NCBI GenBank assembly: GCA_036260255.1
Contig: DATAAF010000016.1
Coordinates: 1-64,000, forward strand
DNA: 64,000 nucleotides
Direction: 5' to 3'
Source: DASZJY01 sp036260255
GTDB taxonomy: Bacteria > Actinomycetota > Acidimicrobiia > Acidimicrobiales > AC-14
The stretch's first letter is position 1, and every line of letters starts with the position of its first letter. Below the pieces are notes generated by a model. The model was not told the origin of the DNA. It made no database searches and worked only from the letters and a program-made list of their open reading frames with translations. Positions 8,699 to 16,184 of this stretch are shown in pieces. Position numbers and translations under genes: made by a program.

Positions 8699-9910
8699 CT
8701 AGCGCCGGCCGGCCGACGGGGAGCCCAGCGACGCCGCGTTGCTCCCGGGAAGCTCGGCGATGGCCCGGAGCGCCGCCCCGAAGTCGTCGACGGCCCGGAC
8801 GAGCAGGTGGTCGCCGGCGTGGGCCTGGGCCTCCTCGAGGTTCCCGCGGGGGACGAGGAAGAGGGCGACGTCGCCGGCCTCGCGCACCGCCGCCACCTTC
8901 TGGCCGACGCCGCCCACCGCCCCGACCCTCCCGTCCAGCCCCAGCTCACCGGTGACTGCCACCTTCGCCCCTCCGGTGAGCTCTCCCGGCGTGAGCTCGT
9001 CCATCAGCGCCAGCGCGTAGGCGAGGCCGGCCGAGGGGCCCTCGATCGTCCCCGAGTCAATGGTGATCTCGAACGGGAGCTTCAACTTCGGGCCGAGCGT
9101 CACGCCGAGGAGGGCCTGGCCCTCATCGTTGCGGCCGAGCGTGGTCGTGAGCTCGGCCGGCAAGGCGACGCCGTCACGGACCACGCTGAGCCTCACGGTG
9201 TCGCCCGGTCGGTGACCCCGGATGATGGTGACCGCGTCGTCGGGGTCGCGCACCGGTCTGCCGTCGATGGCCACCAGCACGTCCTTGGGCTTGAGCACCT
9301 GGGCGGCCGGCAACCCGGCCTCCACCGAGCCGATCTCCGCACCCGCGCCGAGGTCGGCGAAGCCCAGGTGACGGAGCACCACGGCCTCGGCTGCCGTCTT
9401 CGAGTCGGCCATGGCGGCGGCGTTCATCCGGTGGTACTCGTCGGCGGGCACGGACCCCCGGATGTCCTCTTGATGGACGACGGCGACGTCGCGGTCGAGC
9501 CATCCTCCGATGGCCTCCCAGACGTTCACGCCCTCCCTCACCGAGACGGTGGTGAACAGCACGTCGCCCTCCGAGGGGTAGACGGGATGGCCGGTGACTT
9601 TGATGAGGTCGTCGACCTGGCGGGCCGAGCCGGGGGCGATGCTGTCGTAGGGGACGCGGACGAGCGCCCCGCCCGCGCCGAGGAAGGTCACGAGGAGGCT
9701 CACGAAGACGGCGATCACCGGGCCGCGACGATTACGGCGCGGTGGCTCCGGCGGCGGTGGCGGCAACGGCGGGGGTGGCGCGGGCCAGTACGCCGGTTGG
9801 GCCCCCGGTCGGGAAGCCTGCTCGGAGGGTGGCGGAGCGGCGTCGGCACCGCGGGGGGGCGCGTTGGGCACGGAGCTGCTGCCCGTTACGATCGGGTCGG
9901 TCGTGTCCAC
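8699..9910 (-). CDS. YlbL-type PDZ/Lon-domain serine protease
   Basis: About 403 residues: a Pro-rich cytoplasmic N-terminus, one TM helix at about 70-90 (PVIAVFVSLLVTFLGAGGAL), a PDZ domain at about 190-265 (DVLVAIDGRPVRDPDD) and a C-terminal Lon-type S16 domain. The S16 Ser/Lys dyad is visible as EGPSAGLAYALAL and GVGQKVAAVREAG. Such COG3480 proteins are membrane-anchored ATP-independent proteases. GTG 9910 is the most upstream sensible start; GTG 9870 is also possible. The frame stays open to about 10600 but is low-complexity there and is better explained by the opposite-strand gene. The chosen start overlaps the divergent gene by a few tens of bases, so one of the two starts is probably too far upstream. 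Confidence 0.85.
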   Translation of the reverse strand: MDTTDPIVTGSSSVPNAPPRGADAAPPPSEQASRPGAQPAYWPAPPPPLPPPPPEPPRRNRRGPVIAVFVSLLVTFLGAGGALVRVPYDSIAPGSARQVDDLIKVTGHPVYPSEGDVLFTTVSVREGVNVWEAIGGWLDRDVAVVHQEDIRGSVPADEYHRMNAAAMADSKTAAEAVVLRHLGFADLGAGAEIGSVEAGLPAAQVLKPKDVLVAIDGRPVRDPDDAVTIIRGHRPGDTVRLSVVRDGVALPAELTTTLGRNDEGQALLGVTLGPKLKLPFEITIDSGTIEGPSAGLAYALALMDELTPGELTGGAKVAVTGELGLDGRVGAVGGVGQKVAAVREAGDVALFLVPRGNLEEAQAHAGDHLLVRAVDDFGAALRAIAELPGSNAASLGSPSAGRR

Positions 9911-10637
9911 GCTGTTGGCGAGCCTCGCGGTGGTGGCGGTGGCGATCTGCGTTCTCCGGATCGCCCTGAGCGACCCCGACCAGCCTGCCACGACCCGTCG
10001 GCCTACCAACCGCGGCAAGCGCCGCCCCGGCGCGGCGCCAGCGGGCGCGGAGGCGGCCGAGGCGATGCCCGCCACGGAGGTGGCCGAAGCGGCCGAGGCG
10101 GTGCCCGCGACGGAGGCGGACGCGGCGGCGGAGGCGGTGCGCGCGACGGCGCCGGCCGAGGCGGACGCGGCGGCGGAGGTGGCGGAGGCGACGCCGGCGG
10201 CGGAGGTGGCGGAGGCGACGCCCGCGACGGCGGCGGCCGACGCGACGCCGGCGACGGAGGTGGTGCCCGCCACTGAGGTGGCCGAAGCGATGCCCGCGAC
10301 GGCGGCGGAGGCGACGCCGGCGACGGAGGTGGACGCGGCGGCCGAGGCGACGCCCGCCACGGAGGCCGAGGCGATGCCGGTGACGGAGGCGGCGCCGGCG
10401 ACCGCTGCCGCGGCGGCGGGGACGGCCGAGGCTTCGCTCCCGGTGTTGACGCCGGTGCCCGGACCGACGCCCGGCGAGAGACGGCGCCGCCTGCGGCGCT
10501 CGCGTCGGGGAGGAGCCCGTGTGCGCTCGGCGGTGACGCTGGTGATGCTGGTGACCTTCGTCGGGATCCTCCTGGCCGTCGCGGTGGGAGCGGCGCTCAC
10601 CCTCGCGGCCGAAGCTCTCCGGGACGCGGTGGGCTGA
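9864..10637 (+). CDS. Membrane protein with two TM helices flanking an Ala/Glu/Thr/Pro repeat linker
   Basis: Not a family I recognise. It encodes up to 257 residues (TTG 9864; GTG 9903 is an alternative). One hydrophobic helix is near the N-terminus (STLLASLAVVAVAICVLRI). A repeat linker of about 110 residues follows, with ATPATE/VAEA-type units, then a very basic stretch (GERRRRLRRSRRGG) and a second helix at the C-terminus (TLVMLVTFVGILLAVAVGAA). Codon third positions are almost all G/C in this frame, and hydrophobic segments at both ends favour this strand over the opposite open frame. It lies between a YlbL-type protease and a sortase, stopping 2 nt before the convergent sortase. It could be an envelope spacer or stalk protein. 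Confidence 0.55.
   Translation: MGTELLPVTIGSVVSTLLASLAVVAVAICVLRIALSDPDQPATTRRPTNRGKRRPGAAPAGAEAAEAMPATEVAEAAEAVPATEADAAAEAVRATAPAEADAAAEVAEATPAAEVAEATPATAAADATPATEVVPATEVAEAMPATAAEATPATEVDAAAEATPATEAEAMPVTEAAPATAAAAAGTAEASLPVLTPVPGPTPGERRRRLRRSRRGGARVRSAVTLVMLVTFVGILLAVAVGAALTLAAEALRDAVG
10045..10420 (+). repeat. Degenerate in-frame repeat coding Ala/Glu/Thr/Pro units
   Basis: Imperfect units of 24-30 bp built from GCGACGCCCGCGACGGAG-like and GAGGTGGCCGAG-like pieces encode the linker of the TM-repeat-TM protein. Unit length stays in frame, so expansion or contraction would change linker length without a frameshift. Confidence 0.7.
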
Positions 10638-10639
10638 CG

Positions 10640-11245
10640 TCAGGTGGCGAGCACGAGCCGGACGACGTAGCGGAACGCCTCCGAGCCCGGGGGATGGCAC
10701 GCGTAGAGGGTCGCGGTGGTGGCGGGAGTCTGGTCGGCGATCCAGGTGTCCGCCGGCCGCACGACCAGGCTGTCGGTGACCCGGTAGGTCGAGCGGGCGC
10801 CGCCCAGCGAGAACACGACGAGGTCGCCGGCCTGCAGCTCGTGGATGCGGGCGAAGGGCCGGCCATGGGTCGCCCGGTGGCCGGCGATCACCGCGTTGCC
10901 CCGCTCCCCCGGCAGGGCCGAGCCTGGCCAGTGGCTCGGCCCGCGGTCGATGTTGTTGAGTGTCACCCCCTCGAACAGGGGCTGCACGAGCCCGATGCGG
11001 GGGATCTCGATCGTGCCGATCTGGACGACGGGCTCGGGGGCGTAGGGGTCGTCGGGGATCCTGACCGGACGGGGGAGAGCGGTGGTGTCGGGTGCCGTCT
11101 CGTGCGCCGGCGGGAGGACAATGGTGGGCAGCGGCGAGGCGCTGACGCCGGCGGGCGGCGAGGACGGTTGGCCGGCGGCGCACGCCCCCGTGGCCAGGGC
11201 CACGGCCACCCCGACGACCGTGGCAAGGCGGCAGTGCTTGCGCAC
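10640..11245 (-). CDS. Class E-type sortase
   Basis: A 201-residue sortase. Sortases cleave a C-terminal sorting signal and join the protein to the cell wall. The N-terminus has one hydrophobic helix with an AGTGAC-like end that only weakly resembles a lipobox. The sortase core runs from about residue 70. It shows the catalytic His in AVIAGHRATHGRPF, the catalytic Cys in TLYACHPPGS and the Arg in FRYVVRLVLAT at the very end. The C-terminus is short, as in actinobacterial class E/D enzymes. GTG 11245 was taken as start. No clear LPXTG/LAXTG substrate was found in this window. It converges with the repeat-linker membrane protein. Confidence 0.85.
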   Translation of the reverse strand: MRKHCRLATVVGVAVALATGACAAGQPSSPPAGVSASPLPTIVLPPAHETAPDTTALPRPVRIPDDPYAPEPVVQIGTIEIPRIGLVQPLFEGVTLNNIDRGPSHWPGSALPGERGNAVIAGHRATHGRPFARIHELQAGDLVVFSLGGARSTYRVTDSLVVRPADTWIADQTPATTATLYACHPPGSEAFRYVVRLVLAT

Positions 11246-11279
11246 CAGGTCATGGTGTCACGGCGAGCGGCAGCCCGGC

Positions 11280-11888
11280 ATGCGCGTGGATGACCCGGCC
11301 GGTCGCCGGCGCGAGGCCGCCCTCGCCGGCCACCGGGGCGACGCCGCCGCCGCCCGTGCGCTGCTCGGGGACCGCGTCGGCGCAGTGCGGGCGACCGCGC
11401 TGGCCGCCCTGGCCCGCGCCGGTGACCTCCGGCCCGACGAGCTGCAGGCCGCCCTCGCCGATGTCGACCCGGCGGTGCGGCGGCGCGCCTGCGAGCTGGC
11501 GGCGACCGTGCCCACCGTGGCCGCCGCCGACCTACGGCCGTTGCTCGCCGACGCCGATCCCACCGTGGTCGAGGTGGCCGCCTGGGCCCTGGGCGAGCGG
11601 GGCGCCGAGGCGGCCGGCGCGGTGGACGACGTCGCCGCCGTGGCCACCGGCCACACCGACCACCTCGCCCGGGAGGCGGCGGTGGCCGCCCTTGGCGCCA
11701 TCGGCGACGAGCGGGGGCTGCCCGCCATCCTCGCCGCCACCCGCGACCGGGCCACCGTCCGCCGGAGGGCGGTGATCGCCCTCGCCCCCTTCTCCGGTCC
11801 CGACGTCGACGCCGCCCTCGAGGCCGCCCTCGCCGACCGCGACTGGCAGGTCCGCCAGGCCGCCGAGGACCTGACCGGCCGCCACTAA
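11280..11888 (+). CDS. HEAT-repeat protein
   Basis: A 202-residue all-helical protein with about five HEAT/PBS-lyase-type repeats, for example GDAAAARALLGDRVGAVRAT, ADVDPAVRRRACELAA, ADADPTVVEVAAWALGERG and DRDWQVRQAAEDL. Such proteins usually act as scaffolds for protein contacts; the PBS-lyase resemblance does not imply a phycobilin role. ATG 11280 was chosen because upstream sequence in frame reads through the divergent sortase promoter region and is not helical-repeat sequence. The gene stands alone, divergent from the sortase (34 bp between starts) and convergent with mreB. Confidence 0.75.
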   Translation: MRVDDPAGRRREAALAGHRGDAAAARALLGDRVGAVRATALAALARAGDLRPDELQAALADVDPAVRRRACELAATVPTVAAADLRPLLADADPTVVEVAAWALGERGAEAAGAVDDVAAVATGHTDHLAREAAVAALGAIGDERGLPAILAATRDRATVRRRAVIALAPFSGPDVDAALEAALADRDWQVRQAAEDLTGRH

Positions 11889-11900
11889 CCGCCGATCACT

Positions 11901-11952
11901 CGAACCGGCGGTGGATTCTTGCGCCCCAGCGCACGAAACCACCGCCGGTTCG
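11901..11952. terminator. Bidirectional hairpin between HEAT gene and mreB
   Basis: A perfect 14-bp inverted repeat, CGAACCGGCGGTGG at 11901-11914 and CCACCGCCGGTTCG at 11939-11952, with an inner TGCGC/GCGCA stem. It sits between two convergent genes and can serve both strands. Confidence 0.75.
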
Positions 11953-11962
11953 CCGAAGGGGT

Positions 11963-12967
11963 CTACCTCTCGGCCCCCATGAACAGCACCTTCAGGGACT
12001 CGAACGCCTCGAGGCACTTGCCGGCACCGAGCACGACGCACTCGAGAGGGGCGTCGACGAGGTGCACGGGGAGGGCGGTCTCCTCGGCCAGCCGGCGGTC
12101 GATGCCCCGTAGCAACCCACCGCCACCGACGAGGTGGATGCCCTGGATGATGAGGTCCTGGGCCAGCTCGGGCGGGGCGAAGCCCAGACAGTTGATCACC
12201 GAGTCGACGATGGCCCGCACCTGCTCGTCGATCGCCTCTCGCACCTCGCCGGGCGAGAGGATCGCCGTCTTCGGGAGGCCGGACATGAGGTCGCGGCCCC
12301 GCACCTCGGCCTTGACGTCGTCGTTGACGGGATAGGCGGAGCCGATCGCCAGCTTGATCTCCTCGGCCGTGCGCTCTCCGATCGCCATGCCGTACTCGCG
12401 GCGGACGTAGGACTGAAGCGCGGCGTCGATGTCGAACGACCCGACGCGGATGGCCTGGAGGGCGACGATCCCGCCGAGGGAGATCATCGCCGTCTCGGTG
12501 GTGCCTCCCCCGATGTCGACGACCATGTTCCCCAACGGCTCGTGCACGGGGAGGCCGGCGCCGATGGCGGCGGCCATCGGCTGGGCGACCAGCTGGGCGT
12601 CGGCCGCTCCCGCCTGGCGGGCCGCCTCCTTGACCGCCCGCCGCTCGACCTCGGTGATCGCCGACGGCACGCACAACAGCACCCGCGGCCGCTGGAAGCG
12701 GGACAGCCCGGCCCGCTGGAGCAGGAGGCGGATCATCCGCTGGGTGATGTCGAAGTCGGTGATGGCGCCCTTGCGCAACGGGCGCACCGCCTGGATGTAG
12801 CCGGGCGTCCGTCCGATCATGTGCCACGCCTGGTGGCCCATCGCCAGCACGTCCTGGGTCTGGACGTTCAGGGCGATCACCGTCGGCTCGTTGAGGACGA
12901 TCCCCCGGCTCTTGGCGTAGACCAGGGTGTTGGCCGTGCCCAGGTCGATGGCCAGGTCCCTAGCCAG
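11963..12967 (-). CDS. mreB: MreB rod-shape actin homologue
   Basis: A 334-residue MreB, the actin-like filament protein that guides lateral wall synthesis. Actin-fold signatures are present: phosphate-1 loop DLAIDLGTANTLVY, phosphate-2 region VDIGGGTTETAMI, and adenosine loop HLVGGGGLLRGID. The family start ARDLAIDLGTANT follows immediately after a CTG codon at 12967. The only in-frame ATG, at 13063, would add an unrelated basic extension. I therefore place the start at CTG, giving an 8-nt overlap with the upstream small membrane gene and likely translational coupling. The usual mreC/mreD partners do not follow. Confidence 0.92.
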   Translation of the reverse strand: MARDLAIDLGTANTLVYAKSRGIVLNEPTVIALNVQTQDVLAMGHQAWHMIGRTPGYIQAVRPLRKGAITDFDITQRMIRLLLQRAGLSRFQRPRVLLCVPSAITEVERRAVKEAARQAGAADAQLVAQPMAAAIGAGLPVHEPLGNMVVDIGGGTTETAMISLGGIVALQAIRVGSFDIDAALQSYVRREYGMAIGERTAEEIKLAIGSAYPVNDDVKAEVRGRDLMSGLPKTAILSPGEVREAIDEQVRAIVDSVINCLGFAPPELAQDLIIQGIHLVGGGGLLRGIDRRLAEETALPVHLVDAPLECVVLGAGKCLEAFESLKVLFMGAER

Positions 12968-13169
12968 GGCGCCGGCTCCCCCCGTCGTCGCGTGCGCGCG
13001 TCGTCCTCTTGGGCGCGGCGTCCTCTGTTGGAGCCAGGGCGTCGAGCTCCCGGGCGAACGCACGCAGGCTGTGCTCCATCGACTGGGGTCGGCGGTGCCG
13101 CAGCCACAGCACGAGGAACCCGATGAGGCTGATCACGAGCGCGATCCCCAAGAAAACGAGGTTGCTCAT
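12960..13169 (-). CDS. Small single-pass membrane protein between moaE and mreB
   Basis: A 69-residue protein with one TM helix at about residues 3-24 (LVFLGIALVISLIGFLVLWL), then a basic patch and a short acidic-to-basic soluble tail. No family is recognised. Its ATG at 13169 overlaps the moaE stop (ATGA), and its TAG overlaps the mreB start. Tight overlaps on both sides suggest a real, co-translated gene. It may be a membrane tether linked to MreB, but that is only positional inference. Confidence 0.7.
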   Translation of the reverse strand: MSNLVFLGIALVISLIGFLVLWLRHRRPQSMEHSLRAFARELDALAPTEDAAPKRTTRARDDGGSRRPG

Positions 13170-13660
13170 CCCGCCACCTTGGGGACGTCGGCCAGCTCCG
13201 CCACCTCGGCGACCGGATGGGCGCAGGACGACCAGTCCTCGCCGCCGTCCCACGTCTCGCGCTTCCAGATGGGGACAGTGGCCTTGAGGGTGTCGATGCA
13301 CCAGCGGGCGGCGGCGAACGCCTCCGGCCGGTGGGGCGCGGAGACGACCACGACGACCGACGCCTCGGTGACGGCCAGCTTCCCCGTGCGGTGGAGCAGG
13401 GCCAGCCGTCCGAGCGCCGGCCACCGCCGGTGGGCCTCGGCGACGATGGCCGCCATCCGCGGGCCGGCCTCCTCCTCGTACGCCTCGTACTCCAGGGCGG
13501 TCACGTTCGCCCGTCCGTCGGCGTGGTCGCGGACGGTGCCGGTGAACACGACGACCGCCCCGCAGTCGGGGCGGACCGCCCACTCCAGGGCGGCGGCCAC
13601 GGGAAGGGGCTCGTCGCCCAGCGCGACCCAGTCGTCGGCCGAGGTATTGCGCACCACCAC
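13166..13660 (-). CDS. moaE: Molybdopterin synthase catalytic subunit MoaE
   Basis: About 164 residues. MoaE transfers sulfur from MoaD to precursor Z in molybdenum cofactor synthesis. Visible family features include CGAVVVFTGTVRDHADGR, LEYEAYEEEA, RTGKLAVTEASVVV and the C-terminal VPIWKRETWDGG with the conserved Lys. Three consecutive GTG codons at 13660, 13657 and 13654 could start it; the frame upstream has no MoaE similarity. No other moa gene is nearby. It overlaps the small membrane gene by 4 nt, so it is linked to mreB rather than to cofactor genes. Confidence 0.9.
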   Translation of the reverse strand: MVVRNTSADDWVALGDEPLPVAAALEWAVRPDCGAVVVFTGTVRDHADGRANVTALEYEAYEEEAGPRMAAIVAEAHRRWPALGRLALLHRTGKLAVTEASVVVVVSAPHRPEAFAAARWCIDTLKATVPIWKRETWDGGEDWSSCAHPVAEVAELADVPKVAG

Positions 13661-13774
13661 CGCCAATGCTATCGGCGACCACTTTGCCGACCAGCATCTT
13701 GCCGCCGCCGGACTCCGACGAAAACGGGGCGCCTGAAGGGGAATCCAGGAGGGCCGCCGGTAACGTGGGTCCTC

Positions 13775-14977
13775 ATGGAGTTCGTCGATCCGGAGGACGA
13801 ACGCTCTTCGTTCCGAGAGCCTCCGTCCCCGGACGACCGGCTGTGGCGCCACCCCTCGGAGCTGCCCTCGCCCTTCCCGGCCGCCTCGGGCCGGCGATCT
13901 TCGAGCGGGACGTCACTCTGGCTGGTGGCGGCGGTGTCGGCCCTCGGCGCCAGCCTCCTCTCCACCGGGCTGGTGGTGGCGTTCGTCCGCCGGGACCGGG
14001 CGCCGTCGCCGACCACCGCCGTCGAGCGGGAGCTGGTGCGGCCGCGCACCGCCGCAAACGCCGCCCCCTCGGCCGTCGTCGACATCGCGGAGCGGGTGCG
14101 GCCGGCCATCGCCCAGCTCAAGACCGAGGTCGGCGACCAGCCCGGGACCGGGTCGGGCGTGTTCTTGCGCAGCGACGGCCACGTGCTGACCAACGCCCAT
14201 GTCGTCGAGGGCGCCACGACCATCAGGGTGGTGATGGCCAACGGCCGGGAGCTCCCCGCCCGTCTCATCGGGGCCGATCCGGACACCGACACCGCCGTCG
14301 TCAAAGTCGACGGCGGGCCCTTCCCGGTGGCCACCCTGGGCTCAGCCCTCGACCTCCGCGTCGGCCAGACCGCCATCGCCATCGGCTCCCCCCTCGGCCT
14401 CGCCGGTGGCCCGTCGGTGAGCGTCGGCGTGGTGAGCGGCCTGCACCGGGAGATCCGGCCCCGAGGGAGCAGCCGCACCCTCGTCGACCTCATCCAGACC
14501 GACGCCACCATCGTGCCCGGGTCCTCGGGCGGCGCCCTCCTCGACGCCGACGGGGCGGTGATCGGCATCACCACCGCAGTGGCGTCGAGCGAGGGGGGCA
14601 TCGAGGGCGTGGGGTTCGCCACGCCGATCGAGGTGGCCCGATCGGTGGCGGACGAGCTCATCCGCACCGGACGGGTCGTGCACGTGTGGCTGGGCATCGA
14701 GGGCACCGACCTCGACGGCGCGCTGGCCGAGGAGCTCCAGCTCGACGGGGGGGCGATGGTCGGTCAGGTCAAGGACGGGAGCCCGGCGGATCAGAGCGGG
14801 CTGGCGGCGCGCGACGTGGTTGTGGCGCTCGACGGGCGCCAGGTCAAGTCGATGGGCGAGCTGGTCGTCGCCCTGCGGGGGCGGGCCCCGGGCCAGACGG
14901 TGATCCTCGAGGTGGTGCGGGACCGCCAGCGCCGCACCATGGCGGTCACGCTCGCCGAGCGGCCGCCGCCGCCCTGA
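13775..14977 (+). CDS. HtrA-like trypsin/PDZ serine protease
   Basis: A 400-residue envelope protease. A 45-residue cytoplasmic N-terminus carries a short motif DDRLWRHPSEL, then one TM helix at about 48-70. The S1C trypsin domain has the triad His in HVLTNAHVVEG, Asp in DTDTAVVKVDG and Ser in VPGSSGGALL. A PDZ domain lies at about 300-395 (SPADQSGLAARDVVVALDG). GSSGG replaces the more usual GNSGG. ATG 13775 is preceded by a reasonable leader and excludes a spurious upstream frame. It is probably membrane-anchored with the protease outside. It is the first of two HtrA-type proteases in the window. Confidence 0.9.
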   Translation: MEFVDPEDERSSFREPPSPDDRLWRHPSELPSPFPAASGRRSSSGTSLWLVAAVSALGASLLSTGLVVAFVRRDRAPSPTTAVERELVRPRTAANAAPSAVVDIAERVRPAIAQLKTEVGDQPGTGSGVFLRSDGHVLTNAHVVEGATTIRVVMANGRELPARLIGADPDTDTAVVKVDGGPFPVATLGSALDLRVGQTAIAIGSPLGLAGGPSVSVGVVSGLHREIRPRGSSRTLVDLIQTDATIVPGSSGGALLDADGAVIGITTAVASSEGGIEGVGFATPIEVARSVADELIRTGRVVHVWLGIEGTDLDGALAEELQLDGGAMVGQVKDGSPADQSGLAARDVVVALDGRQVKSMGELVVALRGRAPGQTVILEVVRDRQRRTMAVTLAERPPPP

Positions 14978-15011
14978 CGCCGAGCCTCATGGGCCCGCGT
15001 ACCATGCCGCG

Positions 15012-16184
15012 ATGAGCAGCGACCCTCCGGGAGGGCGCAACCCCTTCGAGGGCTGGCCGATGTTCGGCGACCTGGTCCGCTGGTTCAGCGGGTCGGGCCC
15101 GGTCAACTGGGACGTGGCCCGCCAGACGGCGCAGTGGACCGCTACCGAGGGCGCGAGCGAGCCCAACGTCGACCCGCTCGAGCGCCTGCGCCTGGAGGAG
15201 CTGCTCCGCGTCGCCGACCTCCACGTCAACGAGGCCACCGGCCTGTCCACCTCGCTCGGCGGCGGCGTGCTCGCCGTCCTGCCCGTGACCCGGGGCGACT
15301 GGGCGCTGCACAGCATGGAGGCGTACCGGCCCTTCCTCGAGCGCCTGGCCCGCTCATTGGCCGACTCCGCCACCGACGAGGTCGCCGAGGACCCCGCCAC
15401 CGAGCTCCTCGGCGACCTGGGCAAGCTTCTCGTGCCCGTGCTCCTAGGCGTGCAGTCCGGGTACATGATCGGCAACCTGGCCCGGCGGTCGCTCGGGCAG
15501 TACGACCAGCCCCTCCCCCGCCCTCCGGCCGACCAGCTCCTCGTAGTGCCGGCCAATATCGAAGCCTTCGGGAAGGAGTGGGACCTCCCTCCCGCCGACG
15601 TCCGCATGTGGGTGTGCCTGCGGGAGGTCACCTACCACGCGGTGCTGGGGCGGCCCCACGTGCGGGCGCGTCTCCACGCCTACCTCGACGACTACGTCAG
15701 CCGCTTCGAGGTCAACCCCGACGCCGTCGAACGCAGCGTCGGCGAGCTCGACCCCAGCGACCCCGAGGCGCTCAGGCGGCTCCTGGGGAACCCCGAGACG
15801 CTGCTGGGGGCGGTGCAGACCGACGCCCAGCGGGAGGTGCTGGCCCGGCTGGCCGACCTGCTGGCGGTGGTCGTCGGGTACGTCGACCACGTCCTGGAGA
15901 CGGTGGGGCACCGGCTGGTCGGGTCGTACCAGCGGGTGACCGAGGCCATGAACCGGCGGCGGGTCGAGGCGTCGGAGGGCGAGAAGTTCGCCGGCCGGCT
16001 CATCGGGCTGGCCCTCGAGCGGCGCGAGTACGAGCGAGGGGCGGCGTTCGTCGACGGGGTGGTCGAGCGGGCCGGGGAGGAGGGCCTGCGCCGCCTGTGG
16101 CAGTCGGAGCGTGATCTCCCCACCCCCGCCGAGGTCGAGGCCCCCGGCCTCTGGCTGGCGAGGATCGACCTCCCCGAGGACTAG
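15012..16184 (+). CDS. Zincin-like (TIGR03624/COG5282) protein lacking the HExxH motif
   Basis: A 390-residue soluble protein of the actinobacterial putative-hydrolase family TIGR03624, which often neighbours F420-related genes. Family-like segments include PVNWDVARQTA, LLGVQSGYMIGNLARRSLGQ and ANIEAFGKEWDLP. As I recall the family, the next segment carries HEVTH, a zinc-protease motif; here it reads CLREVTYHAVLG, so both His ligands are replaced by Arg and Tyr. This suggests loss of metalloprotease activity or a different chemistry. ATG 15012 follows the HtrA-like gene by 34 nt. Its 3' end overlaps the convergent MFS gene by 4 nt. Confidence 0.75.
   Translation: MSSDPPGGRNPFEGWPMFGDLVRWFSGSGPVNWDVARQTAQWTATEGASEPNVDPLERLRLEELLRVADLHVNEATGLSTSLGGGVLAVLPVTRGDWALHSMEAYRPFLERLARSLADSATDEVAEDPATELLGDLGKLLVPVLLGVQSGYMIGNLARRSLGQYDQPLPRPPADQLLVVPANIEAFGKEWDLPPADVRMWVCLREVTYHAVLGRPHVRARLHAYLDDYVSRFEVNPDAVERSVGELDPSDPEALRRLLGNPETLLGAVQTDAQREVLARLADLLAVVVGYVDHVLETVGHRLVGSYQRVTEAMNRRRVEASEGEKFAGRLIGLALERREYERGAAFVDGVVERAGEEGLRRLWQSERDLPTPAEVEAPGLWLARIDLPED

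Noticed and set aside
3068..8702. Very long open frames on the plus strand opposite the DivIVA, lipoprotein and kinase genes
   Set aside because: They are the antisense of well-supported genes, are Arg/Gly/Pro-rich and have no domains. High GC lengthens such frames.
9911..10600. Minus-strand N-terminal extension of the YlbL-type protease
   Set aside because: It is low-complexity Ala/Ser/Val sequence without TM or domain, while the plus strand reads as a protein with helices at both ends.
13000..13063. mreB starting at ATG 13063
   Set aside because: It would add a basic unconserved leader that overlaps the small membrane gene; MreB homology starts right after CTG 12967.
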